A DNA stretch of 64,000 nucleotides, from contig NC_133394.1 of assembly GCF_047511655.1 (NCBI RefSeq), positions 143,753,343-143,817,342 of the forward strand. Direction: 5' to 3'. The DNA is from Castor canadensis (lineage: Eukaryota > Chordata > Mammalia > Rodentia > Castoridae). Shown in pieces: positions 24,383 through 35,860 of the stretch. The notes under the pieces are model-generated. The model saw only the letters and a list, made by a program, of their open reading frames with translations. It was not told where the DNA came from and did no database searches. The position numbers were made by a program, and so were the translations under genes. Each line of letters starts with the position of its first letter. Positions within the stretch are counted from its first letter, which is position 1.

Positions 24383-24743
24383 TAGTTGTAGTGGTTTAAT
24401 GCCTACTCCAAAACTCATGCTGAATTTAATTGCCACTGAGACATTATCGGGAGGTGGGAGTCCTCAGAGGTAATCAGTTCACAATGGCTCTGGTCTCATG
24501 AATGGATCAAAGCCATCATCACAAGTGGGGGCTAGCTATTAATGGCAGTGGCTTTGTTAGAAGAGCGAGCTCTGTCCAGTGTTCTTATTCTCATTCTGTC
24601 TGCCATGTTGTGACCCAGCACAAGGGCCTTCACCAAATGGGCTCCTCAGTCTTGAACCTCCCAGCCTCAGAACCCTGAGCCAAACAAAGCATCACTTACC
24701 TAGTCTGTGGTATTCTGTTACAGCAACACCAAACAGACAAGAC
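24383..24743 (+). mobile_element. MaLR LTR (MST/MLT1-type)
   Basis: The pattern is tagtggtttaatgcctactc, gaggtgggagtcctcagagg, tctgccatgttgtgacccag and gtattctgttacagcaacac. Confidence 0.75.
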
Positions 24744-24827
24744 AGGAGTTGAGGCTTTATTTCTCACCTGGGCAGTGCAGACCTTCTTTTCTGTGTGGTT
24801 CTGGGTGAGGAGAGTCTTGATAAAGAG

Positions 24828-24915
24828 TCTGAAAGCTTTGAGTCTGGTGTGATGTTGGGCAAATCAGCTACTCTCTCTGCTTTTCATCTGGTAGTGATAC
24901 AGATGAAAATCAGTG
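24828..24915 (+). repeat. MIR fragment
   Basis: The segment gttgggcaaatcagctactc followed by ttttcatctggtagtgat is a diverged MIR core. Confidence 0.5.
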
Positions 24916-25573
24916 ATTCAGGAGAAAATCAGTATCAACCGCAAAACTCACCTGCCACTGGGCCAGGCAGGTAACAAAAATGGGCTGAGTGGGCTGAGTA
25001 GACCTATAAAGATGCTTAGCTCATGACCACGGTGCTCAGCATTTGCCAGAACTGCTACCAAGGACCTCTCTTGAATCTATCTGGTGAGATTCTGCCCAAC
25101 CTGAATAACAATTTTGCTTGAGATTTTGTTTTACAAAATCAAGCCCTGGGTTTTGAGCAGTTTTGGTTGTCCCAACTAAAGGAGATGTTATTAGTTCTAT
25201 CTGATGGAGTTGATACTAAGCATTAGGTATCAAGGAATTATCCAGAAGCCAATGTCAAGAGAGCTGAGGTTAAAAAAAACTCTGATCTAGAATAATTGTC
25301 TCATTTTACTTGTGTTTTTTTTTTTTCCTTCTCATACTGCAACCAGCTCTGGAAATCACACTCAAATTTTGCCTTTATTATTGGAAAGTGTTAGGCAGTG
25401 TAGCTATTTTATCCCAGCTGAAAGCACAACTCCTGAAAATATGTTCCCTCCAGCCAGCCCTGCCTCCTGACTTCCATGGGGAAAGTCGTTCTATTTAAAT
25501 TCTGAGGATGGCTGCTCGGTCAACATTTGAACTTGCCTTCCAGACTCTTTCCTTGCTCTTGAAAACCTCATGC

Positions 25574-25668
25574 TGGGGCCAGTGTAGTAACTCAGTCAAA
25601 TAGCATGTGCTTAGCAAGGACCCATGTTTAACCCCTAGCACCACAAACAAAGCAAAACAAAACAAAAA
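25574..25668 (+). mobile_element. ID-like SINE with AAAC-rich tail
   Basis: A tRNA-derived unit (gtagtaactcagtcaaatag, tgtttaacccctagcaccac) is followed by a tail of aaacaaag/aaaac repeats. Confidence 0.7.
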
Positions 25669-26159
25669 AACTCTTCATGCTTGTTAATTTAAAAAAATTC
25701 ATCACACCATTCTGTGTTCTCCGCAGTTAAAGGAGTTCATTAGAACATAGCTCTTTTAATATTTCCCTGTTTCTAGCAGTTGGAACTTGAGTGAAAGATT
25801 GCTCTAAGTAGGGTCATTAGTGGAGAGAATTAGAAGAAAAAGTGACAGGAACCTTTGGTGTGTGGCTGGCAGCATCTCTGTCCCAGCAAAAAAAGGCTGT
25901 TTTATGATCCCAAATCACTGGTCGAGTCTCTTGAAAGGTTTAGAGGTAACTGTGGATTCACCTTACCAGCATTTATAAGAATTTTATTTATTTTTTATTA
26001 TTATTTTTTGCTTTTTATTTATTTTTATTGCTATTTTACTTTTAAATGTTTTAATTTATTTTTGCAGTCCATTTTTTAAGGTATACACATGAGATTCTGT
26101 TCTGAATAGAAAAAGAATTTGGAGTAGAGGGCAAAAGGTAAGCCCTCTAACAGTCTCAG

Positions 26160-26420
26160 TCACAGTATAAGAATTTTAATTACAAACTCAATTGCATGCT
26201 TAAAATTTGCTATTTATCTCCCTAGAGGTGATGCCCCCACCCCAGGGCTTGTAAATTATAATTTTCAAGGAATTCAAAGCATGACTCCCATGCAAATATA
26301 CAATGAACTCGTGTGAAAGATTTTACTCGGCTCATTAATTAATGAGGGAACCACTGAGTTGTTAGGACAGGACAGGTGCAAAGAGTAATTTGAAGAGCAG
26401 GCATTGCTGTCTGACATGAT
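26160..26420. other. AT-rich unique block, possible conserved regulatory sequence
   Basis: The block is repeat-free and contains an octamer motif atgcaaat (26292-26299), gctcattaattaatgaggga and cttgtaaattataattttca, which suit homeodomain and POU factors. It lies about 4.7 kb upstream of the PROM1 promoter. The regulatory role is a guess. Confidence 0.25.
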
Positions 26421-27279
26421 TTCTTTCAGTAGATGCAAAACTTGTCGGTATATTCAGATAAAGTGCAAAGTAGTTATTCTTTAGAGGAAGGTGATAATGG
26501 TAATTATTCCTGGAAGAGCAAGACATTGCTTAGCGTAGAAGTTTGGCTGTTGTGTAAATTACAAGTTCCTGGCTGAACCTTGAACGGGTTATGATAAAAA
26601 CTAAAGTTCTCAAATTGAAAACGATGGGTTTTCTCCCCATCATGTCTACCTCCTGCAGTAATCGCTCACCCTAGTTGGGGAGAGCCTCATCTTCCTTGTG
26701 AAAGCAAGATGGGGTGCCTTACTGCTTTATAATTCTCTGCCTTTGTGCTGCTCTCATTTCCCCCATGGGATACTAAAGGTGAGTTAGAAAGCCCAATTTG
26801 ATTTAATGCACGTTAAAAAATGGTATCAGAGGGACATACACAGATGAAAGCCAGCTCTAGAGGTAAGGCATTGTCTGACTAGAAGACAGACTTCAGTGCA
26901 TAAAATAGAAATGTACCCAACATCTTCCCCCATCAAATTGTAACTGAGTTTTCAACTTCTCCCACCTTTCATATTCAGAATACTACCCATGAGACACTGT
27001 CATTGCCTGGTCCCAACTCACTTTTTCCCCACTTTATTTCAATGGGATGGATGATTTCCTCCTCTGCCTTTGAATGAGTAATCAATGGGATTGATGAATG
27101 AGTTATAAATCATACCTGAAGGTGCTCCAAGTATAAAAAGAATGTTTTATTAGCATTTGGTAACTAAACATCAGCAATGTTATTTTTGGCATTCCAGTCC
27201 AGAGGCAAGAGGGCAAAAAGCAAGAAGAACAGGAAATCATGAAGTAAAACATTTACAGAATAGCTTGCTTGAAATGATT

Positions 27280-27350
27280 TTCTCTCTCTCTCTTCCTCTC
27301 TCTCCCTCTCTCTCTCTCTCTCTCAACTCCTTCCTTCTCCCTCTCTCCCT
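27280..27350 (+). repeat. (CT)n microsatellite
   Basis: A tctctc run with occasional tcc interruptions. Confidence 0.9.
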
Positions 27351-27490
27351 GGCTATCTGTTACACAAATTTCAATCTTAAGAGGGCACAGTGGTGTTAAG
27401 ATATGATTCTTTCTCTAAGGGGTATACACAGCTTGTTTGTTGATCATACAAAGACTTTATTATTGCCATCATTAGACATGTTTCTTTTGG

Positions 27491-27707
27491 AGCCTGGCAC
27501 CGGTGGCTCACATCTGTAATCCTAGATACTTGGGAGGCTGAGATCGGAAGGATAGCTGTTTGAAGCCAACTTGGGCAAACAGTTCATGAGACCCCATCTC
27601 CAAAATAACCAGAGTGAAATGGACGGGAGGTGTGACTCTAGCAGTAGAGAGCCTGCTTTACAAGTAAAAAGTCTTGAGTTCAAGCCTTACTCCCACACAC
27701 ACAAAAT
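27491..27707 (+). mobile_element. Dimeric SINE (B1-like + ID-like)
   Basis: A B1-like unit (gcctggcaccggtggctcac to gagaccccatctccaaaata) is joined to a diverged ID-like unit (gcagtagagagcctgcttta, gagttcaagccttactccc). Confidence 0.75.
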
Positions 27708-28317
27708 ATTTTGCTACAGTCTATCATAAATAAGTCCCTAGAGGTTCCACTGTGCCACAGGTACATATGAGAAGTCAGAACCCTCTGCCATCCAACTGGT
27801 GACCAGAATGATGTGCTATTTCTTATTCCAGCCAGAGTACGCACCTCCTGTGTTGCCCTGTTTGATGACTGCTTCCAAGTCCAGGTGATCAAATAATCCT
27901 TTATCCCCAGTGTAGGCGCAAAGCAATTGGTTCAGACATTCCAGGATCTGCGTTCCTCTTAAATCCCAGGTAAATCAAGAGAGGACAAAAGCCTCAGTGA
28001 CACCACCCCGGAGAGTGGCTGCCCCCTTGACTTGGCCTCTGCTCAGCTTCACTGTGGGGACCACCAGACCTGCACTGAACACCCCTAGAGCAGCAGCTAC
28101 ATAGGGAATCTGAAATATGACATTGCTTCTTTAGGGACATAGTATTCATGGTAGAAATGGTCATATCAACTAGAATAATGTACTAACGAACCTATTTTGT
28201 TTTAGTCTTAGTGATTCTGAGAAAACTCTCAAGCCCTCTTATAAAAGACATGTCAAAGAGAAAGGGTTATTTAATTAACTTTTGTATAGTCTGACAATAA
28301 TTAACACTTCATTTCTT

Positions 28318-28362
28318 TAAGCACACCTTCTACTGCTAAGCTACACCCCAAGCCCAATGCTT
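28318..28362 (-). mobile_element. Short ID-like SINE remnant
   Basis: Only the 5' half of a reverse ID-like unit is recognisable (ttctactgctaagctacacc, ccaagccc). Confidence 0.45.
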
Positions 28363-29084
28363 CATTTCCAAAGCTCTACGACCTTTAAACTTTGGCTGAT
28401 ACTTAAGTTTCTTAAGCCAGTGCTGCTATAGTTTTTCCTTTATTATGGCCGGCTGTCTCACTGACTAGGTGTTAACCCAGTGCTGTCTGATAGACCTACT
28501 GCAGTAATGACTATCCCCTGTCTGTGATGTCCCGAATGGCAGCCTTTGGCCCTAGATGGTCACTGAGCATGGTCGCTGCACCAGTGAACTATGAAGCCCA
28601 GGAAGGTTACATGGGTCACAGTAGCTGTTAGTGGCGGGACCAGGTTCCCAAGACAATGTTCTTTCCAGAATGGCATGCCGTCTCATGTTTAGATTTCATT
28701 TGTCAGGAAAAGTGAGGAGTGATTTCAGAAAGGAGGACCTGATTTTTCATTTAATGTCTCTCAGTGTGGGAACGAGAATAAACATCACCACCTCTGGTCT
28801 CTCGTATAAGAAACGGCATAGAAACGCGGTTGGGCAGGGTTTCTCGCTATCTGCCTAAGGCTGCCCAGAACACACCTTAATAACGTATTCTATGTTTACA
28901 TTGTTACCTGATGAATATTTACAATGGTCCAGGTAGAAATGGTGTTAGGGTAGGGTATGAAATTGTATAAAAACAGTTGAGGCCTTCAGTATCCTACGTG
29001 AACACAGCCAGCCAACTATTTCAGTTTAATTTGACAGTGGCCACAGAGAGTTTTATCTCTTCTCTGGTGTACTGACAGTCGTGG

Positions 29085-29285
29085 GTTCTGGAGGCCAGAT
29101 CTGGGTTCAGATTTGGGGTTTTACACTAGCTGTGTGACCTCAAATGAATCATTGAAACTGTTGGATCTTATCTTTAAGATGGAGATAATAATATGATCTC
29201 AAACTGCTGTTGTTGCTAAGGTTAAATGAAAAGTCATTTCTAATACTTGGCACAATGCCTCATTGACAGTAAGCGTTCATTAAGT
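29085..29285 (+). repeat. MIR, near full length
   Basis: The segments agctgtgtgacctcaaatga, atctttaagatggagataat, aaggttaaatgaaaagtcat and cttggcacaatgcctcattg are in the right MIR order. Confidence 0.85.
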
Positions 29286-29322
29286 GTGCTGGTCACCACT
29301 GCTGCTGTTCCTGTCACTGATA

Positions 29323-29510
29323 TTTTTTTCAGTACTGGGGTTTGAACTCAGGGTCTACACCTTGAGCGACTCCACAAGCCTTGGTTTGGGATGGGGTTTT
29401 TCCAGAGAGGGTCTTGCGAACTATTTACCTGGTCTGGTTTTGAACCGTAGTCCTCATGATCTCTGCCTCTTGAGTAGCTAGGATTACAGGCATGAGTCAC
29501 CAGCACCTGG
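29323..29510 (-). mobile_element. Dimeric SINE with target-site duplication
   Basis: A reverse ID-like half (tactggggtttgaactcagg) with an internal deletion is followed by a reverse B1-like half. Flanking repeats ctgtcactgata (29311-29322) and ctgtcattgata (29511-29522) differ at one base. It inserted at the end of a MIR. Confidence 0.9.
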
Positions 29511-29934
29511 CTGTCATTGATAGTATTAGGAATGAAAATGAACCCAGGGGTCACAATTGTCTTATTTTGCAGACAAGGAAGCTAAGACCGAGAAATTAAA
29601 GTCACAATGCTAGAAAGGGACAGTACCAAAGTTTGAGGCAGGTCAGGGCCAGTTGCTCTCAGGCCAGCAAACTCTCCTCTTCCACCAGAACCGGTCTTAG
29701 CAGGTGAGCACCGGCTTCAGGAGAAAGGGCAGGTCTGACTAGAACAGTAGCCTTGCCATGTCCCTAGAGAATTTCTAGGGACTTCCATTTCTTATTCTGC
29801 GATTGTGCACATTCGTGATCAATTTAAACTTTAAAAACAGAATTTTTCCTTTTCCAGTCCATTTTATGTTAGATTCTAGGCTAAGTGAAAGAGCTGTGGA
29901 ATAAACATTCCTGCCCATCATTGGTTTGTCCATC

Positions 29935-30055
29935 TGTACATCCATCCTTCCATTCATCCATCCTCCCACCTTTCCACCGCTTCATCCATTTACCTGTTCA
30001 CATCCCAAACATCTATTAAACAGCTCCTGGGTGTTAGCCACTGTCCTAAGGGTGC
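29935..30055 (+). repeat. ATCC-rich repeat and L2-like tail
   Basis: The short catccatcc/cattcatcc repeats lead into cccaaacatctattaaacag and ctgggtgttagccactgtcc, an L2/MIR-type motif. Confidence 0.45.
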
Positions 30056-30074
30056 TTTTTTTCTCTAAATCTTT

Positions 30075-30515
30075 TTTTCTACCAGACATTATGATTGGTA
30101 CATAGAGTTAGGGTGAACAGAAAAGGCAGCCATGCTAAGACCAGACCTCTGCCCCCTGGTAGATGGCTTGCTGGAAACTCCCCACCCAACCCCAAAGACT
30201 GACAACTGGACAGTTATTTACCTTTATCTCCAGGTGGGCACCAAAGACAGTTGAGCAGATGAGTGACCTAACTACAAACTTATCTTCCTTGGCTGTCCAG
30301 GAATGGCATTCTTTGGTGACTCAAAGAACACTTTCTCACTCAGCGACCTTGGTAGCATTTTTCCACCATCTCCCCCTCTATCTGTTCCAATCCTGTATGT
30401 GACAGTAGGCTCTGGCTCTCTTGCTGGAGACCCCCTCCGTAGGGTCTCTCTCTCGAATAAAGCCTGTGCTGATGTTGAGCTGCCTATCCTTCCATGCTTC
30501 TCTTCCGTCTAACAC
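30075..30515 (+). mobile_element. Probable solo LTR of an endogenous retrovirus
   Basis: A U3/R/U5-like layout is visible: a polyadenylation signal AATAAA at 30456-30461 in ctctctctcgaataaagcct, a U5-like pyrimidine-rich stretch and an end near ccgtctaaca. I saw no internal viral genes, and both boundaries are approximate. It lies about 400 bases upstream of the first PROM1 promoter module. Confidence 0.5.
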
Positions 30516-30532
30516 AGAGTAAGGAACCAAAT

Positions 30533-30605
30533 GATTTTTGGGGGGGTGTATGTGGGCCGGGGATCGAACCCAGGGCTTCGTGCACTCTGGGCAAGCTTTG
30601 TGTTT
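30533..30605 (-). mobile_element. ID-like SINE fragment upstream of the PROM1 promoter
   Basis: The segment ggccggggatcgaacccagg followed by gcttcgtgcactctgggcaa is a reverse tRNA-derived unit without its 5' part. Confidence 0.55.
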
Positions 30606-30829
30606 TTGTTTTGCAGTGGGAACTGGCAACAGTGTCTCAAAGGGCCGGGGAAGCAGACACAAAGAGTTTTTAAGAAGGTAGCAGCATTCCAAGGAGAAGG
30701 ATCAGCCTGGGACAGAGAGGCATGTGTGCAAGAAGGGCGTGCAAGGGACTGAGTAAGGTTCCCGCAGCAGGAAATACATGCTAGCCAGATCCTGGTAGAT
30801 GTCCCCCAGGGCGTAGTGACCAAGCTGCT

Positions 30830-30880
30830 CAGATTGTCCAATCACAGCCTAGAGCCCTGGGCTTAGCGATCTTTAAATCA
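30830..30880 (+). promoter_or_regulatory. Candidate upstream PROM1 promoter (CCAAT + TATA-like)
   Basis: A CCAAT box at 30838-30842 lies inside the small palindrome attgtccaat. It is followed by TTTAAAT at 30872-30878. The spacing suits a start site near 30900, just before a donor-bearing stretch. The region lies at the upstream edge of the GC-rich block. Confidence 0.45.
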
Positions 30881-30899
30881 CCGAGCCAGGTCCCGACCC

Positions 30900-30933
30900 T
30901 GCACCTGGCCAGGCGCTCGGCTGTCCGCTGCGG
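30900..30933 (+). other. PROM1: Candidate alternative PROM1 first exon (upstream)
   Basis: A short GC-rich stretch ends with ctgcgg before gtgagta, giving a good splice donor at 30934. The start is inferred from the TATA-like box at 30872 and is approximate. There is no ATG-led ORF, so it would be untranslated. Human PROM1 is known to use several alternative untranslated first exons. Confidence 0.4.
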
Positions 30934-31015
30934 GTGAGTACACGTTTAAGGAGTCATTCCCATTCAGGCGGCCCCATCCCTGGGGACAGAGGAGGCCGCG
31001 ACAGATGCTAGCAGG

Positions 31016-31080
31016 CGGGGCCGTGGGGCGGGGTCTAGGGAAGCCGCCCCGGTGGGCTCCAAAACCGGCTTTTAAATAGT
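31016..31080 (+). promoter_or_regulatory. Main PROM1 promoter candidate (GC box + TATA-like)
   Basis: A GC box (ggggcgggg, 31025-31033) lies about 40 bases upstream of a TATA-like TTTAAATAG (31071-31079). CpG-rich sequence follows. This is the densest promoter-like signal in the window, about 5.2 kb upstream of the PROM1 start codon and on the same strand. Confidence 0.55.
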
Positions 31081-31099
31081 TCACGAGCCGGGGCCGGGA

Positions 31100-31172
31100 G
31101 AGCGGGGCTGTGAGGGAAGGGGGCGGTGGCCGCGGTGACGAGGGCCGGAGCTGGAGCGCGGACTGGGCAGCG
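31100..31172 (+). other. PROM1: Candidate PROM1 untranslated first exon
   Basis: GC-rich sequence downstream of the TATA-like box ends in gggcagcg before gtgagtag, a strong donor at 31173. The 5' end is inferred to lie about 30 bases after the TATA-like box. Splicing from here to 36236 would remove a 5.1 kb intron and produce a leader ahead of the PROM1 start codon. Confidence 0.55.
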
Positions 31173-34100
31173 GTGAGTAGCTGCGACTGCGGGCTCTGCC
31201 ACCCTTTCCAGAATACTTCGGGCGGGCAGCGGGGAGTGGAGGAGTTCGTTCCGCGCCTCCCCCCCCCCCCGGCTCCGCAGGTGGCGGGAGCCCGGGCAGT
31301 GACCAGGACGCGGGCAGATCCCGCATGTTCTGGGACAGTCGGGTAGAGCGCGCAAACTTTTCCGGTGCGGTGGCCCGCGCCACGCGCGCCTCTTAAGTCC
31401 AGCTTCCACCCCCTGGAGGGGACCGGCGACCGGTGTCGCCGGGTTCTGGGGCGCGAGCCTCGGAGGCCGCGGGCTTGCTCTCGGGGAGGGTGGCAGGCCG
31501 AGGGGACGCCGGCCAGGGGTTTGGGAACTCTTCTTCCCCAAGGGGAGCGCTAGGAACGGCCTCGGGGACGCAGGACGCCGAACCTCCGCGACCGAGAACG
31601 AGGGGCCAGCCTTCTGGTTTCCATGTGGACAGTGCAGTGCAAGTGACCACAGCAGGAGGGGCTGTGGCGGTGCAAGAGGGAGCCGTTTCCTTATGGCGGT
31701 TGGAGAGCGCACGCACCCCTGGCTGCAGGCACCCCCGCCCCCATGCGGCCAGTCTGGTTGCACCGTGCTGGGACCTTCGGCTTTTCGGGGTTGAACTGGG
31801 GTGCCCAGGGCTCACCCTTGCCAGTACGCGCCGACCCGACAACAAAGGGGAGCGTGGGACGCACGAGCTTCCCGGCTGCAGGACACTGGTACTCCCGATC
31901 GGTTTCCCTGAGGGCAGATCCGCATGAGGGTGGGGAGCACAGCTCCAGGTCCCCTTCTTTCTGGCGGGAGGGCCCCCAATCCGTGCCCACGGGGACCGCG
32001 GAAGGGAACTGGCGCCCACGCTCTCGGGGCAGAGCGGTCACCGGGCGCCCCCTCCTCCAGGCCCTCCTGGCCTCGCGCGCCCGCCTCGCCGCGCATTCTT
32101 TTGTGTCCCGCAGCTCCGGAGAGACCCCATCCGTGGAGCGAGCCAGGGCAGGAGGGGTCCGGCCCCGCGGTGGGGAAACCCGCGCCCCGCGATTCCTGCA
32201 ACTACCAGTTGCTCCGGGAGCCTGTGACGGAGACCGACCTTCCTCCTGCCCGTGTGGGGAAAGGTTCCAGAGCCTTCTTGTGAGCGGCTGCTGACCTTTG
32301 TTAAGCAAGTCCTTGAAGGCCCCTTTTGCTCTCGCTAAAGACACCAGTTGCAACAAAGAGTTGCAAAGGTTGAACCATTGCAACCTTTTTCTCTTTTGGA
32401 TTGAACATTTGAATATCAGCAACTTCATGTGGTTCCACTTGGGTGACGTTATTTTTCTTTTCTCACTGGTTTGTGAGTTTCCTCTGCTAGTTTCTACGGA
32501 GCTGTCTTGTGTCAGGATGAGCCCAGGGTCCAGGTGGAGTTAAGACTAGAACCTTAAAACAGTAGCAGAACGGGGACAAGCCCCCCAAGAACTGTCAGCT
32601 GCGTGCCACCTGTTCGCTAACCCCATTCGAAATCCCCACTTCACAGATGAGCAAGGCAAAGGTTGGAGAATGTAAGCAGCTGTCACTGTCACAGAACTTA
32701 TCAGAGGGACCAGACACTCTGTCCTGTCTCAGAGGCTTCGTAGTGCCCTTTAGTTTTGTTTTTCTTAACGTGTCCCATAAAATTTGTATAAACTTCCTTA
32801 TGATCTTTGTGCTGGACTATTCTCTATGTCCCGGCATGCAGAAGTAAACAAGTGCATCAAAGGACAGGTTGAAAACAACAAACCTTTAAAACAAGTATTG
32901 GTCTGTTTAAATATGAAGGAAATAGGTTTCTCAGGGGGTGGAGAGCTGCATCTGGAGATTTAAGGACCAGGATGCTTTGTTACAAGTAATACAAGCTGAC
33001 TCTGGGTGATTGTAGCAGAAAAAGGACTTGTTGGAGACTGCCTCCCCCCCTTAGGAATGTGGTAGAAGTCTTCTGAACCCAGGACAGGTCCCCTAATTGG
33101 TGTATAACTGTGACTATGGGGGTGGGGAGAGGTCCAGGAAGGAGTGTCATTGTATGTGGCTGCTACATTGTCACCTTCATTGCTAAAATGAATTAGAAAG
33201 TGCACAGCCTCAGTGTGTGCTCCAGCCCCAGACCTGGGCCCAGATCCAGGAGAAAGCATCTGATTGGCTGAGCCTGGCTCACCCCAGAACCTATTTGGGT
33301 ACCCCAGCTGGCCTCACAATGAGAGGCAGGGCTGCCTCCCACAAGACTCACAAAGGTGGACTCAGAAGTTAGGTAGTCTCAATGTCCCCAAAGAAGCACC
33401 CCAGATGACCAACATCTGCCACGGGGATCCTTTTGAAAAAGAAAAATTTTGAGACATTCCCACCCATCAAAAGAAGAAAAGAAAATGAACCTGACCAGTT
33501 GCCCTATTTGCTTTTAAACCAGTGTTTGCTGAAATGCAGTGCTCTGGACTCCAGTCTCAGAATCATGTGAGGTATTTGTTTAAAAGTGACTGTCTTGGGC
33601 CCCTTTCCCTGTTAGAATTCAGTGAGTTTGGAATGGAAACCAGCAACTTGCTCCCCATCAACCAGGAAAATGGTGAGCAGGTCTTATCCACCAGTAGCTG
33701 TTTAAGAGGATCACCCCAAGGGAACAATTCCAAAGTTTGCAAAGTTGAGGGTCTCAGCAGATGGTAGCTCCCCCAGATTGGTAGACCAGCTATCCGCCAT
33801 GGTGACAATGAGGAGACCATCTGCTGCCTGGCTGGAGGAAATAGCACCAGTAGTCTTAGAGGCAGGACAGGAGCCATCCTTCCCCAGACTGCTAATTGGT
33901 AAAGGCTTGGTACGACATTGACAGAGGCAAAAATGACTGTTTTGTGCTAGCCTCCTTTACCCCATCTTATTTTAACAGTCTTATATTGAGTGTCCACTGT
34001 GTACCAGGTCCTGGGAATACTGAGGAGAGTAAGTCATGGTCCCCACACAGCAGCTGGGACAGATCAGGTCAGAGCAATATGAAAAGGGCACTTGGGAAAG

Positions 34101-34239
34101 CTTTGCCTGACGTCTGCTGTCATCCTGCAGTTGTGTCTGGCCTGGAAAGCCCAAAAGATCCTTGGAAAGTGAAATGAGTAAGTGAGGCAGGTGTTCCAAG
34201 TACAGTGGTGGTTCTTGAACTTCTGTCTTCGAAATCAGT

Positions 34240-34548
34240 CACCTGAGGGAGACTAATGGAGAGTGAAATTATGTCATTCCTGAGAAATGTATGGAACTGG
34301 AGATCACCATGTTAGGTGAAGTAAGCCAGCCCCACAAAGAATAGAATCTCATGTTTTCTATCATCTGTTAGAGGAAAACAAAAACAAAACACAATACACA
34401 ACCAAGTTCATAAAGTGAAAAGAGGACCACTGGGGAGATGAAAGGGAAAGGGAAAAGGGAATGACCAAAGTGTACCGAAATGTCATAATGACACCCCTCA
34501 CTTTGGCCAATTTAATGTATGCCAATAAAAATAAGATTAATGAATCTT
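34240..34548 (+). mobile_element. L1 3' end fragment
   Basis: The stretch tggaactggagatcaccatg followed by ttaggtgaagtaagccagcc is typical of rodent L1 3' regions. It ends in an A-rich tract. Confidence 0.6.
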
Positions 34549-35689
34549 ATCCTAGAAATTAGGTTCAGTCATCTGCATTTTAAACTCCATTTTATGCTGA
34601 CACACATGTTGGTCCTGAGAGCTGTTCTGGATTTTGTTCAGGTAGCTCCATAAGTCTCTCGCAGTGGCTCTTGGAGTGGTCCCAAGGACTTTCTGTTTGT
34701 GTACAGCCTTTAAAACCGAGATGAAAAGCTTCTCCTTTTTGACTTGACTTTCATCAATTGTCTAATGCTTCAAAATTCTTGAGATTTTAATATTTTCTTA
34801 AACTATCTTTAAAACTTAAGAGGGACCTGCACTTTGGGGCAGGATCTGAAGAAATCTGGACACACAACTCCATTTGTCCTCGAGGCAGTTGATGCTTTGT
34901 CCTGGTTGTGGTGAGCACTGGTGTTTCCTGTCTTCTGGGACTTATTTCCCTTCGGTGTTTTCCCTGAGGGAATTCGTGGCTTGTTTGTTCCTGGCTGTTC
35001 TGGGGACAGTTCTTTCTATCTTTGGCTGTGGCTTGGCGGCTTTACCAGGAAGTGAGCCTTACTCCGTTGCTGAGCCTTTAATCCTTCCTAGCCTAGGTGA
35101 GGGCGACATTCAAAGGGAGCCCTTTGGGAAACATCACCCAGGTCACCAGTGCACGGTGTGCCTGTGATGGAGGTGAGGAGGGGCCACAACTTAGCCGTGG
35201 GGTGAATGAGGTTGGTCCCAGGAGCCACGAGGGTCGAGGAACAGCACGATTTGCTGAAATGACCTTAGAGTCAGTCGCTCTGTTGGTAGCTCTGGGCTGC
35301 AGTAATTGGAGTGTCATGGGTCTTAGAAGAGAAGGTAACATCTAAGAGGGATTAGGTATGAATTAAACTCTTCATTTAAATACTCATGAAACCCCGCCCC
35401 TTGTCTGGAACTCCCTTTGACTTGGGACATAGACAGTGGGTCCTCAGGCCCTTTGTAAAATGGATCACGTAATCGTCCCGCTTTGCCTTTCTCACAGTGT
35501 TGAGGGGTGCCCTGCAGTTATCTTGAAAGTTAGTAAGTACGGTATAGATCCAGCATACAAAATGCTAGCTGTGTGTTTTAGAGCACAGAACTGAGAGAAA
35601 GAAACTGGGCATCCCAGGTCCTACTTCTGCCACCCTGCCTGGAGTCTGACTGGGTGCGCTCTGGAGGGTCAGTGGCATGGTGGCTTGGT

Positions 35690-35860
35690 GTCACGGTTAG
35701 AACTTAGGCTCTAAAAGGAAACTACTAGGTTTGAATTGTGGCCCCACCATGAATCACCTGTGACCTTGGGTGGGTTACCAAAATACCCTCTGTCTCAGTT
35801 TCCTTGTTGTATAGTGGGATCATGCCTTAAAAGCACAGTGCCTGCAATGTCATCACTGCT
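35690..35860 (+). repeat. MIR
   Basis: The segments gtttgaattgtggccccacc, tgaccttgggtgggttacca and gtctcagtttccttgttgta match MIR. Confidence 0.75.

Larger units (their letters stand above)
24915..27270. other. Mostly unique intergenic sequence
   Basis: It contains one ID-like SINE (25574) and the AT-rich block at 26160; the rest is unrecognised. Confidence 0.45.
30900..32290. promoter_or_regulatory. CpG island at the PROM1 5' end
   Basis: This block is visibly GC-rich and full of CG dinucleotides, unlike the CpG-poor sequence on either side. It covers both candidate first exons and continues about 1.1 kb into the 5'UTR intron. Long open frames on both strands here (for example 31035-31763, 31393-32019 and 31691-32428 on the minus strand) result from GC content and show no recognisable domain. 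Confidence 0.85.

Noticed and set aside
1-30800. The 3' end of the gene upstream of PROM1 (TAPT1 in other mammals)
   Set aside because: No TAPT1-like coding sequence was recognised. The intergenic distance in other mammals is expected to exceed this interval.
31035-32428. Long overlapping ORFs on both strands (up to 245 aa) in the CpG island
   Set aside because: They arise where GC content removes stop codons. They are low-complexity Pro/Arg/Gly-rich, overlap one another and match no family I know.
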